Assembly: GCF_016428855.1 (NCBI RefSeq)
Contig: NZ_JAELTN010000047.1
Span: 1 to 39,661 of the forward strand
Reading direction: 5' to 3'
From: Pedobacter sp. ASV28
GTDB lineage: Bacteria > Bacteroidota > Bacteroidia > Sphingobacteriales > Sphingobacteriaceae
DNA: 39,661 bases
A program made the translations under genes and the position numbers. Of this stretch, positions 1 to 8,341 are shown piece after piece. Under the pieces are notes generated by a model. The model saw nothing but the letters and a program-made list of their open reading frames with translations, was not told the DNA's origin and made no database searches. Within the stretch, counting starts at the first letter, position 1. Every line of letters starts with the position of its first letter.

Positions 1-88
1 CCCCCCCCCCCCCATCCCTCCCACCCCCCCCCCCCCTCTCTACACTATGGCTCGATCGTCGGCATCGTCAGATGTGTATAAGAGACAG
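1..88. other. Sequencing adapter and low-complexity contig end
   Basis: This stretch is not genomic. Positions 1-38 are almost pure C. Positions 40-45 read CTACAC, the end of the Illumina P5 oligo, followed by 10 bases (46-55) that fit an i5 index. Positions 56-88 match the 33-base Nextera read-1 adapter with one mismatch (T for G at position 65), ending in the 19-base Tn5 mosaic end at 70-88. Genomic sequence starts at about base 89. Any gene upstream of the next CDS is therefore lost. Confidence 0.95.
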
Positions 89-104
89 GAATTAAATTGT
101 TTTA

Positions 105-854
105 ATGCCCAAAAGACCAAAATTGAGGATTTTCGCTGGACCGAACGGTACTGGTAAAACAACTTTATTTGATTCCATCAGATCTATATATTTCTCGACA
201 AAGCTGTTTGTTAATGCTGACCATCTAGAAGAGGCATTTAAAAAAAATGGCTTCATCAATTTATCTGATTTTGATTTTTTGGCTACTGAAGAGGAGTTTG
301 TTGTGTTCTATTCCGGTCATGGCTTATATGCAAAAGCCGGCTTCACTGAAAAGACTTGGAATTTAACGATCAGGGAGAATGTTATTGTTAAGATGGATCA
401 AAATGCTGGGCCATATTTCAATTCTTATCATTTTGCGATTATTGCCGATTTTATTCGACATAAACTGATAAAAAATGAGCAATCTTTTTCTTTTGAGACT
501 GTTTTTTCTCATCCCTCAAAATTAGATCTAATAGATTTTGCGCATCAACACCAATATAAGGTTTACCTGTATTTTGTTGGTACCGAAACACCTATGATGA
601 ACGTGGAGCGAGTGAAGGATAGGGTGAAGAAAGGAGGGCATTTTGTGGAAATGGAGAAGATCGAACAAAGATATTTTTTGACGATGGAATTACTGCCAGA
701 AATGATTAAAAAGGCAGATGAAGTGTATATTTGGGACAATTCTGGGTTAAAACACTTATTTGTGGGGGAAGTAAAAAAAGGTTTTATTCAGTTTAAGCAA
801 TTAACCATACCTGCATGGGTAGATACTTATATTCTTAAAAAATTGAAAGCTTAA
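105..854 (+). CDS. Zeta-toxin-like P-loop kinase
   Basis: This 249-residue protein has a Walker A motif near the N-terminus (GPNGTGKT, residues 12-19). A VNAD segment follows at about 36-39, and FETVFSH at about 130-136, in the position of the second conserved block of zeta/AAA_33 proteins. R-rich helices (ERVKDRVKKGG) lie at about 168-178. Zeta-family members phosphorylate UDP-N-acetylglucosamine, but many chromosomal relatives are of unknown function, so toxicity is only inferred. The ATG is placed right before the P-loop, as is usual in the family. The region where an antitoxin gene would lie is replaced by adapter. The stop codon overlaps the next ATG by one base (TAATG), suggesting translational coupling to hemJ. 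Confidence 0.75.
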   Translation: MPKRPKLRIFAGPNGTGKTTLFDSIRSIYFSTKLFVNADHLEEAFKKNGFINLSDFDFLATEEEFVVFYSGHGLYAKAGFTEKTWNLTIRENVIVKMDQNAGPYFNSYHFAIIADFIRHKLIKNEQSFSFETVFSHPSKLDLIDFAHQHQYKVYLYFVGTETPMMNVERVKDRVKKGGHFVEMEKIEQRYFLTMELLPEMIKKADEVYIWDNSGLKHLFVGEVKKGFIQFKQLTIPAWVDTYILKKLKA

Positions 855-1402
855 TGGAAGCATACTACAGATACATTTTGGCCGTACATATCATTTTTGT
901 AGTAAGTTGGATGGCTGGTCTGTTCTATGGTGTACGTTTGTTGATCTATCATACCGAGGCTAATGACAAAGCCGAGCCCGAAAGAAGCATTCTGATGAAG
1001 GAATATGCTACAATTACAGGCAAGCTGTGGAATATCATTGCCACACCAGCTATGATTTTAACCGTTGTAGCAGGAGCTTTGATGATTTATCTGGTGCCGG
1101 GTTGGTTGCAACAACCTTGGATGCACGTAAAACTGGGTTTTGTATTAGGCCTGCTAGCCTATCATTTCATCTGTCAACGGATGATCAGGCAAATGCGTAA
1201 GGGCATCTTTAAATGCACTTCTACCCAATTACGCTTATGGAATGAAGTAGCCACTATTTTACTGGTAGCCATTGTATTTACCGTCATCCTTAAAAGTGCC
1301 ATCGATTGGCTCTATGGGCTAGTAGGTTTAATTATCTTTTCGGCTGTGATTATGATGGCAGTGAAAATCTATAAATACTATAGGGAGAAAGATAAAAAGT
1401 AA
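854..1402 (+). CDS. hemJ: HemJ-type protoporphyrinogen IX oxidase (CopD-like membrane protein)
   Basis: This 182-residue integral membrane protein has about five hydrophobic segments (roughly 7-30, 58-80, 92-108, 132-148, 152-172). The HemJ family oxidises protoporphyrinogen IX to protoporphyrin IX, the penultimate step of haem synthesis, in the cytoplasmic membrane. Visible family marks are H12 in the first helix, R28, and the block around 90-104 (MHVKLGFVLGLLAYH) with H91, K93 and H104. A polar W-N-E triplet lies at 129-131. Length is slightly above the usual 140-180 residues because of a basic C-terminal tail. It starts inside the stop of the zeta-like gene, so the two are probably co-translated. 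In many databases this family is simply called CopD-like. Confidence 0.8.
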   Translation: MEAYYRYILAVHIIFVVSWMAGLFYGVRLLIYHTEANDKAEPERSILMKEYATITGKLWNIIATPAMILTVVAGALMIYLVPGWLQQPWMHVKLGFVLGLLAYHFICQRMIRQMRKGIFKCTSTQLRLWNEVATILLVAIVFTVILKSAIDWLYGLVGLIIFSAVIMMAVKIYKYYREKDKK

Positions 1403-1412
1403 CGATCCCATT

Positions 1413-1472
1413 ATGAAACCGCTATGATTTTCAAAATCACAAAATGAAATGATCAAATTATGGCGGCTTCAT
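1413..1472 (+). promoter_or_regulatory. Long 5'-UTR hairpin, copy 1 of a recurrent element
   Basis: Arms at 1413-1430 (ATGAAACCGCTATGATTT) and 1455-1472 (AAATTATGGCGGCTTCAT) pair over 18 positions. There is one A.C mismatch at position 6 and two G.U pairs; the loop is 24 bases. It begins 10 bases after the hemJ stop and ends 26 bases before the next ATG. The linker starts TACC and contains AAAACAA. The same architecture occurs at 12932-12996 (minus) and 25928-25984. It could regulate translation or RNA stability of the gene at 1499; no ligand or factor is known. Confidence 0.6.
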
Positions 1473-1498
1473 TACCGCTGAAAACAAAATTTGAATAG

Positions 1499-2629
1499 AT
1501 GAAAAAACAAATACTTGCCTTTTTTCTAATAAGTCTGAGTCTTTTATCAAAAGCGCAGTTTAACAATGAAGCGATCTTCAACCGCATTCGACCTGCAGAT
1601 AGCTTAACCCATGAACTACACCTTAATTTTTATAATTTCAACTATGTTAGAAATTATGAATACTCAAATAACTTTCATGATGGCTACACCCTGTATGGTA
1701 CCCAGTTAGAACCGCAACTGGTTTATTATGCACACCCCAATTTGGCGATTACGGGTGGTGCCTACCTTAGAAAAGATTTTGGAAGGGAGGGTATTTATGA
1801 TGCCAAGCCCTTGTTTAACATAAAATATAGCAAGAATGACCTAACCCTGGTCTTCGGTAGTTTAGAAGGTAATATACAGCATGGTTATATAGAACCCATT
1901 TATGATTTCGAACGTAAGATCACAACACCCATTGAATATGGTACACAGTTGTTAGTAGAAAAAGAAAAGTTTAGGTTGGATGGATGGATTGCTTGGCAAA
2001 AAATGATCTATCGAGGGGATGCACAAAAAGAGGAAATTGTAGGTGGATTAATTACCGAATCTACTTTAGCGGAAACCAATGGCTGGAAACTCTCTATTCC
2101 AGCCCAGTTTCTGGTGTATCATGAGGGTGGACAGATTGATGTGTTAAAGGAGGTGCCAATATCAACTTTGTTTAATGGAGCTACAGGTTTCAAATTGGGT
2201 AAGAAAGTAGGCTATAATGTAAAGGAGATTTATACTTCAAATTATATTGCCGCCTATAAAGATTTTTCTCCTACAAAAGCCAGGGCCTATCAGGGAGGGT
2301 TTGGCTTATGGTTAAATGCTGGTATGGATACCAAGTGGGGAAGCTTATTGGCTTCTTATTGGAAGGGCAATAATTTCATTACGATCAAAGGAATGCCGTT
2401 GTACCAATCGGTTTCCGAGAACCTTTATGAGTATGGATATAAACAAAATCATAGAGAGATCCTATCTATAAGATATGCCTATCAAAAAGAATTGTTGCCC
2501 CACCTTTATTTGGATGTTAGATTTGAGCCTCATTTCGATCTAGGTCAATCAGATGACAAATTACAATTCAACCACTCATTTTTTATTACCTATAAAGAGG
2601 ATTTTAGGCTTTTTAAGGTTAAAAAATAG
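1499..2629 (+). CDS. Exported beta-rich protein, probable outer-membrane barrel
   Basis: I do not recognise the family. The 376-residue product starts with a type I signal peptide (basic MKK, hydrophobic 5-17, likely cleavage after SKA at about residue 19, next residue Q). The rest is rich in aromatic residues in alternating patterns (for example NFYNFNY near 44 and YKQNHREILSIRYAYQKEL near 317-335). This is typical of transmembrane beta-strands, without TonB-dependent receptor motifs. It ends in FRLFKVKK rather than a terminal aromatic. It is monocistronic by spacing and is followed by the convergent miaA. The hairpin at 1413-1472 lies directly in front of it. An outer-membrane barrel is an inference from composition. 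Confidence 0.6.
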   Translation: MKKQILAFFLISLSLLSKAQFNNEAIFNRIRPADSLTHELHLNFYNFNYVRNYEYSNNFHDGYTLYGTQLEPQLVYYAHPNLAITGGAYLRKDFGREGIYDAKPLFNIKYSKNDLTLVFGSLEGNIQHGYIEPIYDFERKITTPIEYGTQLLVEKEKFRLDGWIAWQKMIYRGDAQKEEIVGGLITESTLAETNGWKLSIPAQFLVYHEGGQIDVLKEVPISTLFNGATGFKLGKKVGYNVKEIYTSNYIAAYKDFSPTKARAYQGGFGLWLNAGMDTKWGSLLASYWKGNNFITIKGMPLYQSVSENLYEYGYKQNHREILSIRYAYQKELLPHLYLDVRFEPHFDLGQSDDKLQFNHSFFITYKEDFRLFKVKK

Positions 2630-2655
2630 ATCAGTATAAAAATAGGTATTAACTT

Positions 2656-3564
2656 TTAATGAGCAATCTGTTGATTGATGTACTTGATGATGGCTTCGGT
2701 CTCATTGGGCTCGAACCATTGGATTTCTGTATCCTTTCTAAACCAGGTAAGCTGTCTTTTGGCAAAGCGTCGGGTGTTCTGTTTGATTTTTTCAATAGCA
2801 TGTTCTAGCGTAGTTTGTCCAGCCAGAAAATCGAACAATTCACTGTATCCCACTGTATTGAGTGCGTTATAATGCTTATGGTCTTCTAAACTTTTTACTT
2901 CTGCTAAAAGACCTTGTTGCATCATCAAGTCGACCCTTAAATTGATCTGTTCATAAAGCTTTGCCCTATCGGTATTCAGCCCTATCTTGATGATATGGAA
3001 TGGCCGTTCCTTTTTGTGCGCAGTTAAAAAGGAGCTTAGTTTCTTTCCACTAGATAGTATGACTTCAAGCCCCCTGATCATTCGCTGCGGGTTGGATTGG
3101 TCTACCTTGGCAAAATATTCGGGGTCTAAGGTTGCCAACTGCTGCCTAATGGGAGCTATTCCCTCTAGTTCAAATTGTTGGTTTAACTTTTCCCGTATAC
3201 CTAGATCTATCTCGGGTAACTCATCTAAACCATTACAAATGGCATTAATATATAGACCCGATCCACCTACCATAATAAGCACTTCTTTTTCGCTGAAAAG
3301 CATATCCATCAGTTGGAGTGCTTCTACCTCAAAATCGCCCGTGCTGAAAAGCTGGGTAATATGATGCGAATTAATAAAATGATGCGGAGCTGCAGCTAAT
3401 TCTTCGGCAGAGGGTTTGGCCGTACCAATAGCCATCTCTTTAAAAAATTGTCTTGAATCGGCAGAAATGATTTCGGTATCGTAAAACTGCGCAAGCTTTA
3501 TGGCTAAGGCAGTTTTACCTATTGCTGTTGGCCCAACTACTACAATTAGGGTTTTTTGTGGCAT
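2656..3564 (-). CDS. miaA: tRNA dimethylallyltransferase
   Basis: MiaA transfers a dimethylallyl group to N6 of A37 in tRNAs that read UNN codons. The 302-residue protein shows the P-loop GPTAIGKT at 11-18 and the SADSRQ substrate motif at 34-39 (D36, S37, R38). It also has a VGGSGLYI segment at about 98-105 and the C-terminal QNTRRFAKRQLTWFRK signature at about 262-277. Length matches the family (about 300). It is the last gene of the long minus-strand block, 18 bases after the stop of the pRiA4-like gene, and converges on the gene at 1499. Confidence 0.97.
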   Translation of the reverse strand: MPQKTLIVVVGPTAIGKTALAIKLAQFYDTEIISADSRQFFKEMAIGTAKPSAEELAAAPHHFINSHHITQLFSTGDFEVEALQLMDMLFSEKEVLIMVGGSGLYINAICNGLDELPEIDLGIREKLNQQFELEGIAPIRQQLATLDPEYFAKVDQSNPQRMIRGLEVILSSGKKLSSFLTAHKKERPFHIIKIGLNTDRAKLYEQINLRVDLMMQQGLLAEVKSLEDHKHYNALNTVGYSELFDFLAGQTTLEHAIEKIKQNTRRFAKRQLTWFRKDTEIQWFEPNETEAIIKYINQQIAH

Positions 3565-3582
3565 GGGCTTAAAGTGTATAGC

Positions 3583-4239
3583 TTAATAATCGTCCTTATC
3601 GTTACCACCGTAATCGTCGGTCCCGTATTCTTCATCGTCGTTTGAGAATTCATCATCTTTATCCTCCTCTTCCTCTTCACCTTCCTCTTCTTGGGTATTG
3701 ATACCTCTGCCTCCCATAGCTTCTAGCTCATCCACATCTTCGGGTACAAAATCCAATTCGTTAAGAAAATCAAAATCATTATCTGCAGCAGCACTGCTTG
3801 CCGCAATACTGCCTATATTGGTTTTGTCAATGATCTTTGGAGCTTCACCTACACTTTTTACCAAATAAGGATATTCAATGTTTGGATCATTCTCTAGAAT
3901 AATCTTGATCAATTCAACATGGAAATCGTAAGGACGATCGAAATTATAGATGTAATAAAATTTTTGGTGCGGGTCTTCAATGAAATTGCTCAGTTTGGAA
4001 TTCTCCATTAAAACAACACCGTTATCAATTTTGCGCTGGCTAGGGTGAATGGCAATCTCGTCTCCCTTGATCCAGTTATCTGTACTTACATAGAATGACG
4101 ATGACTTATCTGCATTATATCCTGTACTGCGGTGTATTGCCCTATGTAGGTCCTCGAAAGTTTGGTTGGTCTTGATGTCAATCTCCCGAGTAATATCATC
4201 GTAATCTTCGAAAGAAATTCTAAATCTATAAATTGCCAT
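3583..4239 (-). CDS. pRiA4b ORF-3-like domain protein with acidic tail
   Basis: The N-terminal ~125 residues (starting MAIYRFRISFEDYDD) match the plasmid pRiA4b ORF-3-like fold, which databases also label IS1096 passenger TnpR-like. Its biochemical role is unknown. Familiar elements are a TFEDLHRAIHRSTGY segment at about 27-41 and a paired aromatic segment FYYIYNFDRPYDFHVEL at about 93-109. Residues from about 150 onward are an extremely acidic low-complexity tail, dense in E and D, with many G and Y at the end (DDYGGNDKDDY). This tail could bind nucleic-acid-binding proteins or basic surfaces, but that is conjecture. The gene sits between cca and miaA, both tRNA-processing genes, with short spacing. 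This makes an RNA-related role worth considering. Confidence 0.7.
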   Translation of the reverse strand: MAIYRFRISFEDYDDITREIDIKTNQTFEDLHRAIHRSTGYNADKSSSFYVSTDNWIKGDEIAIHPSQRKIDNGVVLMENSKLSNFIEDPHQKFYYIYNFDRPYDFHVELIKIILENDPNIEYPYLVKSVGEAPKIIDKTNIGSIAASSAAADNDFDFLNELDFVPEDVDELEAMGGRGINTQEEEGEEEEEDKDDEFSNDDEEYGTDDYGGNDKDDY

Positions 4240-4303
4240 TATGTATATGAATGATTATTCTTTGGTAAAAATATAAAATAAAAATAAAAAAAGAGAGCTA
4301 AGA

Positions 4304-5728
4304 CTAGCTTGTAACGGGTTCCAGACCTAACTCTTTGGCTTTTTGGAGCATAAAAGTAAACGCTTCTTCATAGTTGTTTGTTATGTCTCCCTCTAAAATA
4401 GCTTCGCGTATGGCATTTTTTAAAATGCCTACTTCTTTGCCTGCAGCAAGGCCAAAGGTTTGCATAATATCGTTTCCAGTAATTGGAGGTTGCCAGTTGC
4501 GTAATTGATCTCGCTCTTCTACATCTTTTAATTTTTGTTTGACGAGCTCGAAGTTATTGCGATACTTTTTTAACTTGTACTCATTTTTCGTTGTTACATC
4601 AGCATTGCATAACAGCATAAGACTTTCAATTTCTTCCCCAGCTTCAAACAGCAGGCGCCTAACTGCAGAATCGGTAATTTTTTCCTGCGCAAGAACGATG
4701 GGACGCAGGTGGAGCAGTACCAGTTTCTGCACGAATTTCATCTTATCGTTCAAAGGTAGTTTAAGCTGTGCAAAGATTTGGGGAACCATACGGGCTCCTT
4801 TATCTTCATGCCCATGGAATGTCCAGCCATGCCCCTCCTCATAGCGTTTGGTGGCCGGTTTGGCAATGTCATGTAAAATAGCTGCCCAACGTAACCATAA
4901 ATCTTCAGAGGTTTGACAGATGTTGTCCAACACCTGTAGCGTATGGTAAAAATTGTCTTTATGGCCTCTTCCATTAATGATCTCTACGCCATACAGATTG
5001 GCCATTTGGGGAAATATAAGCTTTAGTAGGCCTGTGTCAAACAAGTAATTAAAACCGATAGAAGGTTTCGGGGCGAGAATAATTTTATTAAGCTCGTCGG
5101 TGATCCGCTCTTTTGAAACAATATGAATTCGTTCTTTTTGGGATGAGATGGCCTCAATAGCAGCCTGGTCTATGTTGAAATGGAGTTGGGTCGCAAAGCG
5201 AATGGCCCGCATCATCCTCAAGGGATCATCAGAAAAAGTGATAATAGGATCTAATGGCGTTCTTATGGTTTTATTTTGTAGGTCGGCTAGTCCCTCGAAT
5301 GGATCGATTACCTCACCATAATTTTGCTTATTAAGTGAAATGGCCAGCGCATTAATGGTAAAGTCTCTACGCAACTGATCGTCTTGTAGGGTGCCGTTTT
5401 CAACAATAGGTTTCCTGGAGTTTGAGCGATAGGATTCCTTTCTTGCCCCAACAAATTCGATTTCCAGGTCATGGTACTTTAGCATAGCCGTACCAAAGCT
5501 TTTAAAAATGGCTACATTGCTTTTCAGTTTTTGGCCCACTTTCTCGGCAAACTCAATACCATTTCCTAATACCACAATGTCGATATCCTTTGAAGGTCGT
5601 TCTAAGTATAAATCCCTTACAAAACCACCAATAACGTAAATTTCAGTCTTTGTTTGCTCCGCTGTTTCGGCTAGGATTTTAAATATGGGATGTTTAAGGT
5701 GTTGCTGCATAATCATTAATTCTATCAT
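4304..5728 (-). CDS. cca: CCA tRNA nucleotidyltransferase (HD domain)
   Basis: This enzyme of the class II polymerase-beta superfamily builds or repairs the 3' CCA of tRNA. The 474-residue sequence has the GGFVRDLYL motif at about 34-42 with the catalytic pair D48/D50 (KDIDIVVLG). The RRDFTINALA motif follows at about 119-128, then the helical neck and body domains. A C-terminal HD domain has HD in AAILHDIAKPATK (about 283-295) and a further HGHEDKGA segment. The HD domain suggests extra phosphohydrolase activity, as in several bacterial Cca proteins. The first ATG is at 5728; in-frame ATGs at 5716 and 5710 are equally possible starts. A poly(A) polymerase role cannot be excluded by sequence alone, but only one such gene is present here. 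Confidence 0.92.
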   Translation of the reverse strand: MIELMIMQQHLKHPIFKILAETAEQTKTEIYVIGGFVRDLYLERPSKDIDIVVLGNGIEFAEKVGQKLKSNVAIFKSFGTAMLKYHDLEIEFVGARKESYRSNSRKPIVENGTLQDDQLRRDFTINALAISLNKQNYGEVIDPFEGLADLQNKTIRTPLDPIITFSDDPLRMMRAIRFATQLHFNIDQAAIEAISSQKERIHIVSKERITDELNKIILAPKPSIGFNYLFDTGLLKLIFPQMANLYGVEIINGRGHKDNFYHTLQVLDNICQTSEDLWLRWAAILHDIAKPATKRYEEGHGWTFHGHEDKGARMVPQIFAQLKLPLNDKMKFVQKLVLLHLRPIVLAQEKITDSAVRRLLFEAGEEIESLMLLCNADVTTKNEYKLKKYRNNFELVKQKLKDVEERDQLRNWQPPITGNDIMQTFGLAAGKEVGILKNAIREAILEGDITNNYEEAFTFMLQKAKELGLEPVTS

Positions 5729-5732
5729 TCAG

Positions 5733-5784
5733 GGCGTAGTAATGAATCCATTCTTAGCACAGAACCTTCGTTCCTCATGATGAC
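5733..5784. repeat. REP-like intergenic repeat
   Basis: The gap between cca and tsaC carries, on the minus strand, GTCATCATGAGGAACGAAGG followed by TTCT. This is a pattern I know as a common Bacteroidetes intergenic REP-type sequence. It is related in style to the copies at 39137-39279 (GTCAT ... GAACG ... GTGAGAAATCT). It is not coding and probably lies within the transcript between the two genes. Confidence 0.5.
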
Positions 5785-5818
5785 AAAAGAAAGCAAAAAT
5801 AATAAAAACTATTGGCGC

Positions 5819-6382
5819 TTACTTTCTTATAAATTCAAATTGGCCTGATGGCCCTAGTTTTATAATGGTAGATGGCTTTTTAACGGTTCGGTCTTCTTGG
5901 TCTAAGTCAACAATCAAATCAACCTCCGATTTAATTTTATCGCTGATCTGGTCAAAAAACTGTGGCGTAACTTCTCCGCTGATGTTGGCTGAGGTAGAAA
6001 CGATGGGCTTACGAAAACGTTGGATCAATTGCTGACAAAAATCGTGCTTTGGTATACGTATGCCCACACTGCCATCATTGTTTATAACATTATGGGCTAG
6101 GTTTTTAGCTTTCGAAAAGATGATGGTCAAAGGATGTTCGGCATACTCGATCAGGTCATAGGCAACGTCTGGAACTTCATTAACATAACTCTGTATTTTG
6201 TTGTCGGTATCTAATAAAACAATTAAACTTTTATCAGAAGCCCTTCCTTTAATGGCATTCACCTTAGCTACAGCTTCAGCGTTGGTCGCGTCACAGCCCA
6301 AACCCCAAACGGTATCGGTAGGGTAGAGTATAACACCGCCTTCTTTTAATACGGCTAATGCTTTGTTGATTTGCTCTTTCAT
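5819..6382 (-). CDS. tsaC: L-threonylcarbamoyladenylate synthase (Sua5/YciO/YrdC family)
   Basis: This 187-residue cytosolic enzyme makes threonylcarbamoyl-AMP from threonine, bicarbonate and ATP for t6A37 formation in ANN-decoding tRNAs. Seen in the sequence: the YPTDTVWGLGCDA motif at about 20-32, KGRASDKSLIVL at about 45-56 (substrate-binding lysine and arginine), GSVGIRIPKH at about 104-113, and the STSANISGE motif near 132-140. It is the short YrdC-type form without the extra Sua5 C-terminal domain. The ATG lies one base after the stop of the glycosyltransferase gene, so it is translated from the same mRNA. Confidence 0.93.
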   Translation of the reverse strand: MKEQINKALAVLKEGGVILYPTDTVWGLGCDATNAEAVAKVNAIKGRASDKSLIVLLDTDNKIQSYVNEVPDVAYDLIEYAEHPLTIIFSKAKNLAHNVINNDGSVGIRIPKHDFCQQLIQRFRKPIVSTSANISGEVTPQFFDQISDKIKSEVDLIVDLDQEDRTVKKPSTIIKLGPSGQFEFIRK

Positions 6383-6383
6383 C

Positions 6384-7376
6384 TTATAACCATTTAATTT
6401 TTTGTTTAACCAATGATGACCTGATCATCTTAATAATATCGTTCAACTGGATGCTTGAGTTTAATTTTATTTGGTTTGCTTTAATTTGACGACGAGATTC
6501 TTTGATTTCCTTTTGCTTGGAAATAAATTGCCTCAGGCTTTTTAATATCCAAAACTCACCTTTGATCAAATGACCGGCAAGTGTTATGGTAAAGAGCTGT
6601 ACAAGCCAAAAAAATCTTTTAGGACCATTTAAATGTATGTACTGTAAAATGAAGCTATTTCTGTTATAGGTTATTTTTACAAAGTTGGATTTGTTTACTT
6701 TATTGGTAGATGAGCTTACTTGGTGGTAGCATATAGATTGGTGTTCATAATACAATAGCCAGCCCATTTTCCAAGCCCTTAATCCCAAATCAAAGTCTTC
6801 AAAATAAAATGGAGAATAGATTTCATTAAAGCCGTCGAGTAAACTTAATTTTTGTCGATCTACCAGCGCATTCGCACCAGAAAGATAACAGGTCAGAGTA
6901 GGGGAGTCCTCATTTTCTAGATAGTAGAAGGTGTTTGCCTTAAATTTGGCTCCCTTGTAAGAGGGGAAACGTGCAGCATCTTCGATTTTCTTTTCATCAA
7001 AATTCATGATGCGGCCCATTACGCCGAATGTATTTTCAAGATCGAAATAGGAGAATTGGGCCTCGAAATAATCTGGTGTTAACCGTACATCAGAATTCAA
7101 TAAGAACACAAGCTCTTTGGTGGCCTTTCTAATGCCTTGATTACAAGTATAAGAAAAGCCTGCATTTCGTTCATTAACCAATAAAATAATGGCCGGATAT
7201 GCTTGCTGGATAAACTCGACAGAATGATCGGTAGAACAATCATCAACCACTATAAATTCATAGTCGATCTGACTGGTCTGTAAGGCAGCCAAAACAGATG
7301 GAATAAATAATTCCATTAAATGTTTGCCATTATAATTTGGCAACACGACTGAAATGCTTCTTCTTTTGCCTGTCAT
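6384..7376 (-). CDS. Family 2 glycosyltransferase
   Basis: A GT-A fold glycosyltransferase starts with SISVVLPNYNG and continues with the nucleotide-sugar motif VVDDCSTD (about residues 44-51) and FLLNSDVRL (about 91-99). This arrangement is typical of rhamnosyl- and other GT2 enzymes for surface polysaccharides. The catalytic block is followed by an ED pair (FYFEDFDLGLRAWKMGW). A hydrophobic stretch near 265-277 (FFWLVQLFTITLAG) may anchor it at the membrane. I place the start at the ATG at 7376, four bases after the stop of the upstream gene. A TTG 12 bases earlier would overlap that gene. The sugar and acceptor cannot be predicted. It belongs to a three-glycosyltransferase run (6384-9544). 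Confidence 0.88.
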   Translation of the reverse strand: MTGKRRSISVVLPNYNGKHLMELFIPSVLAALQTSQIDYEFIVVDDCSTDHSVEFIQQAYPAIILLVNERNAGFSYTCNQGIRKATKELVFLLNSDVRLTPDYFEAQFSYFDLENTFGVMGRIMNFDEKKIEDAARFPSYKGAKFKANTFYYLENEDSPTLTCYLSGANALVDRQKLSLLDGFNEIYSPFYFEDFDLGLRAWKMGWLLYYEHQSICYHQVSSSTNKVNKSNFVKITYNRNSFILQYIHLNGPKRFFWLVQLFTITLAGHLIKGEFWILKSLRQFISKQKEIKESRRQIKANQIKLNSSIQLNDIIKMIRSSLVKQKIKWL

Positions 7377-7380
7377 TGAG

Positions 7381-8262
7381 CTAAGCAATTTTTTTGTAGT
7401 TCTTGTACTCGAAAAACCTTAAACCGGTATGCTGTTCAATCCAGGCTAAAATTTTTCTCCGAAATGGTAGTTTGTTTTTTGCTTGGGTAGGATTGAAACT
7501 GAATTTCCAATTGCTTTTATCCACCCTCGATTGAAAGACTTTTGGATGTGTACCTTCGAATTGATGTAGCTCGTCAGCATTTTTATAATCGAATGCTGCA
7601 AATTCAGGGTAGTTATTTTCTATCCAGTCGTCATCATGGGTGTAGAACTGATTAAAGTTGCGTACCTTATGGTTTAGCCCTTCTGGAGGTTTTACCCAAC
7701 CGTAATGATAGATGTAGGCATCGATATGTTTTACTTTGATCTTTTGTCCATTTAACCTAAAGCCCTGTGCATCCCTATAGGAATGTATACCTGAAAGGTT
7801 TCTCACAATTCTCACCTCTCTTCTGTACCACCTTCTTGAATGGGCGAAGAAATCATATGAGCCATAAAAATGTTTGTAATTGAACAAAAGACCTTCAATT
7901 TGTTTATTGTTCAGGCAGATTTCCATCTCCTTTTTGATGATGGGCAGATACTTTTCATGTACACATTCATCACCTTGTATATAAAATGCCCAATCAACAT
8001 CTTTACTAATGGCCTGAAAAGCTTTATCGGTTTCCAGGGCAAAAGTTCTGCCACCTTCTCTCAGCGAATCATCCCAAACCGTTTGGACGATCTTTATTTT
8101 AGGTGAATTAATGCGCTTGATGAGCTGAAGTGTTTCATCATCAGAATTACCATGGGCAACAATAAATTCATCACATATGGGCAGGATAGAAGTAATGGCC
8201 TCTACAATAGGGTAATCGTTTTTTACGGCGTTTCTAATAAATGTAAAACCAGCAACCTTCAT
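7381..8262 (-). CDS. Glycosyltransferase family 2-like protein
   Basis: The protein (293 residues from the chosen start) begins MKVAGFTFIRNAVKNDYPIVEAI and continues ILPICDEFIVAHGNSDDET, a GT2-like nucleotide-binding core. A QGDE motif at about residue 96 sits in the place of the metal-binding DxD. The C-terminal half is rich in aromatic residues and histidines (HIDAYIYHYGWVKPPEG). I chose the ATG at 8262 because it begins exactly at the family's first beta-strand. A TTG at 8322 would add 20 residues (starting SNPYKYL). The substrate is unknown. It is followed after four bases by the next glycosyltransferase, so the two are probably translated together for glycan assembly. Confidence 0.8.
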   Translation of the reverse strand: MKVAGFTFIRNAVKNDYPIVEAITSILPICDEFIVAHGNSDDETLQLIKRINSPKIKIVQTVWDDSLREGGRTFALETDKAFQAISKDVDWAFYIQGDECVHEKYLPIIKKEMEICLNNKQIEGLLFNYKHFYGSYDFFAHSRRWYRREVRIVRNLSGIHSYRDAQGFRLNGQKIKVKHIDAYIYHYGWVKPPEGLNHKVRNFNQFYTHDDDWIENNYPEFAAFDYKNADELHQFEGTHPKVFQSRVDKSNWKFSFNPTQAKNKLPFRRKILAWIEQHTGLRFFEYKNYKKIA

Positions 8263-8341
8263 CAAAATACAATATCTTTTGGGTTTAAGAAACGAAGGTA
8301 AATATTTGTACGGGTTAGACAATAACTTAACATTATTTTAT

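Noticed and set aside
3583..4239. Transposon passenger gene (IS1096 TnpR-like label)
   Set aside because: No inverted repeats, transposase or target duplication flank the gene; the label comes from the domain's history only.
7377..7388. TTG start of the glycosyltransferase at 7388
   Set aside because: It overlaps the upstream gene, and the ATG at 7376 starts right at the family's first beta-strand.
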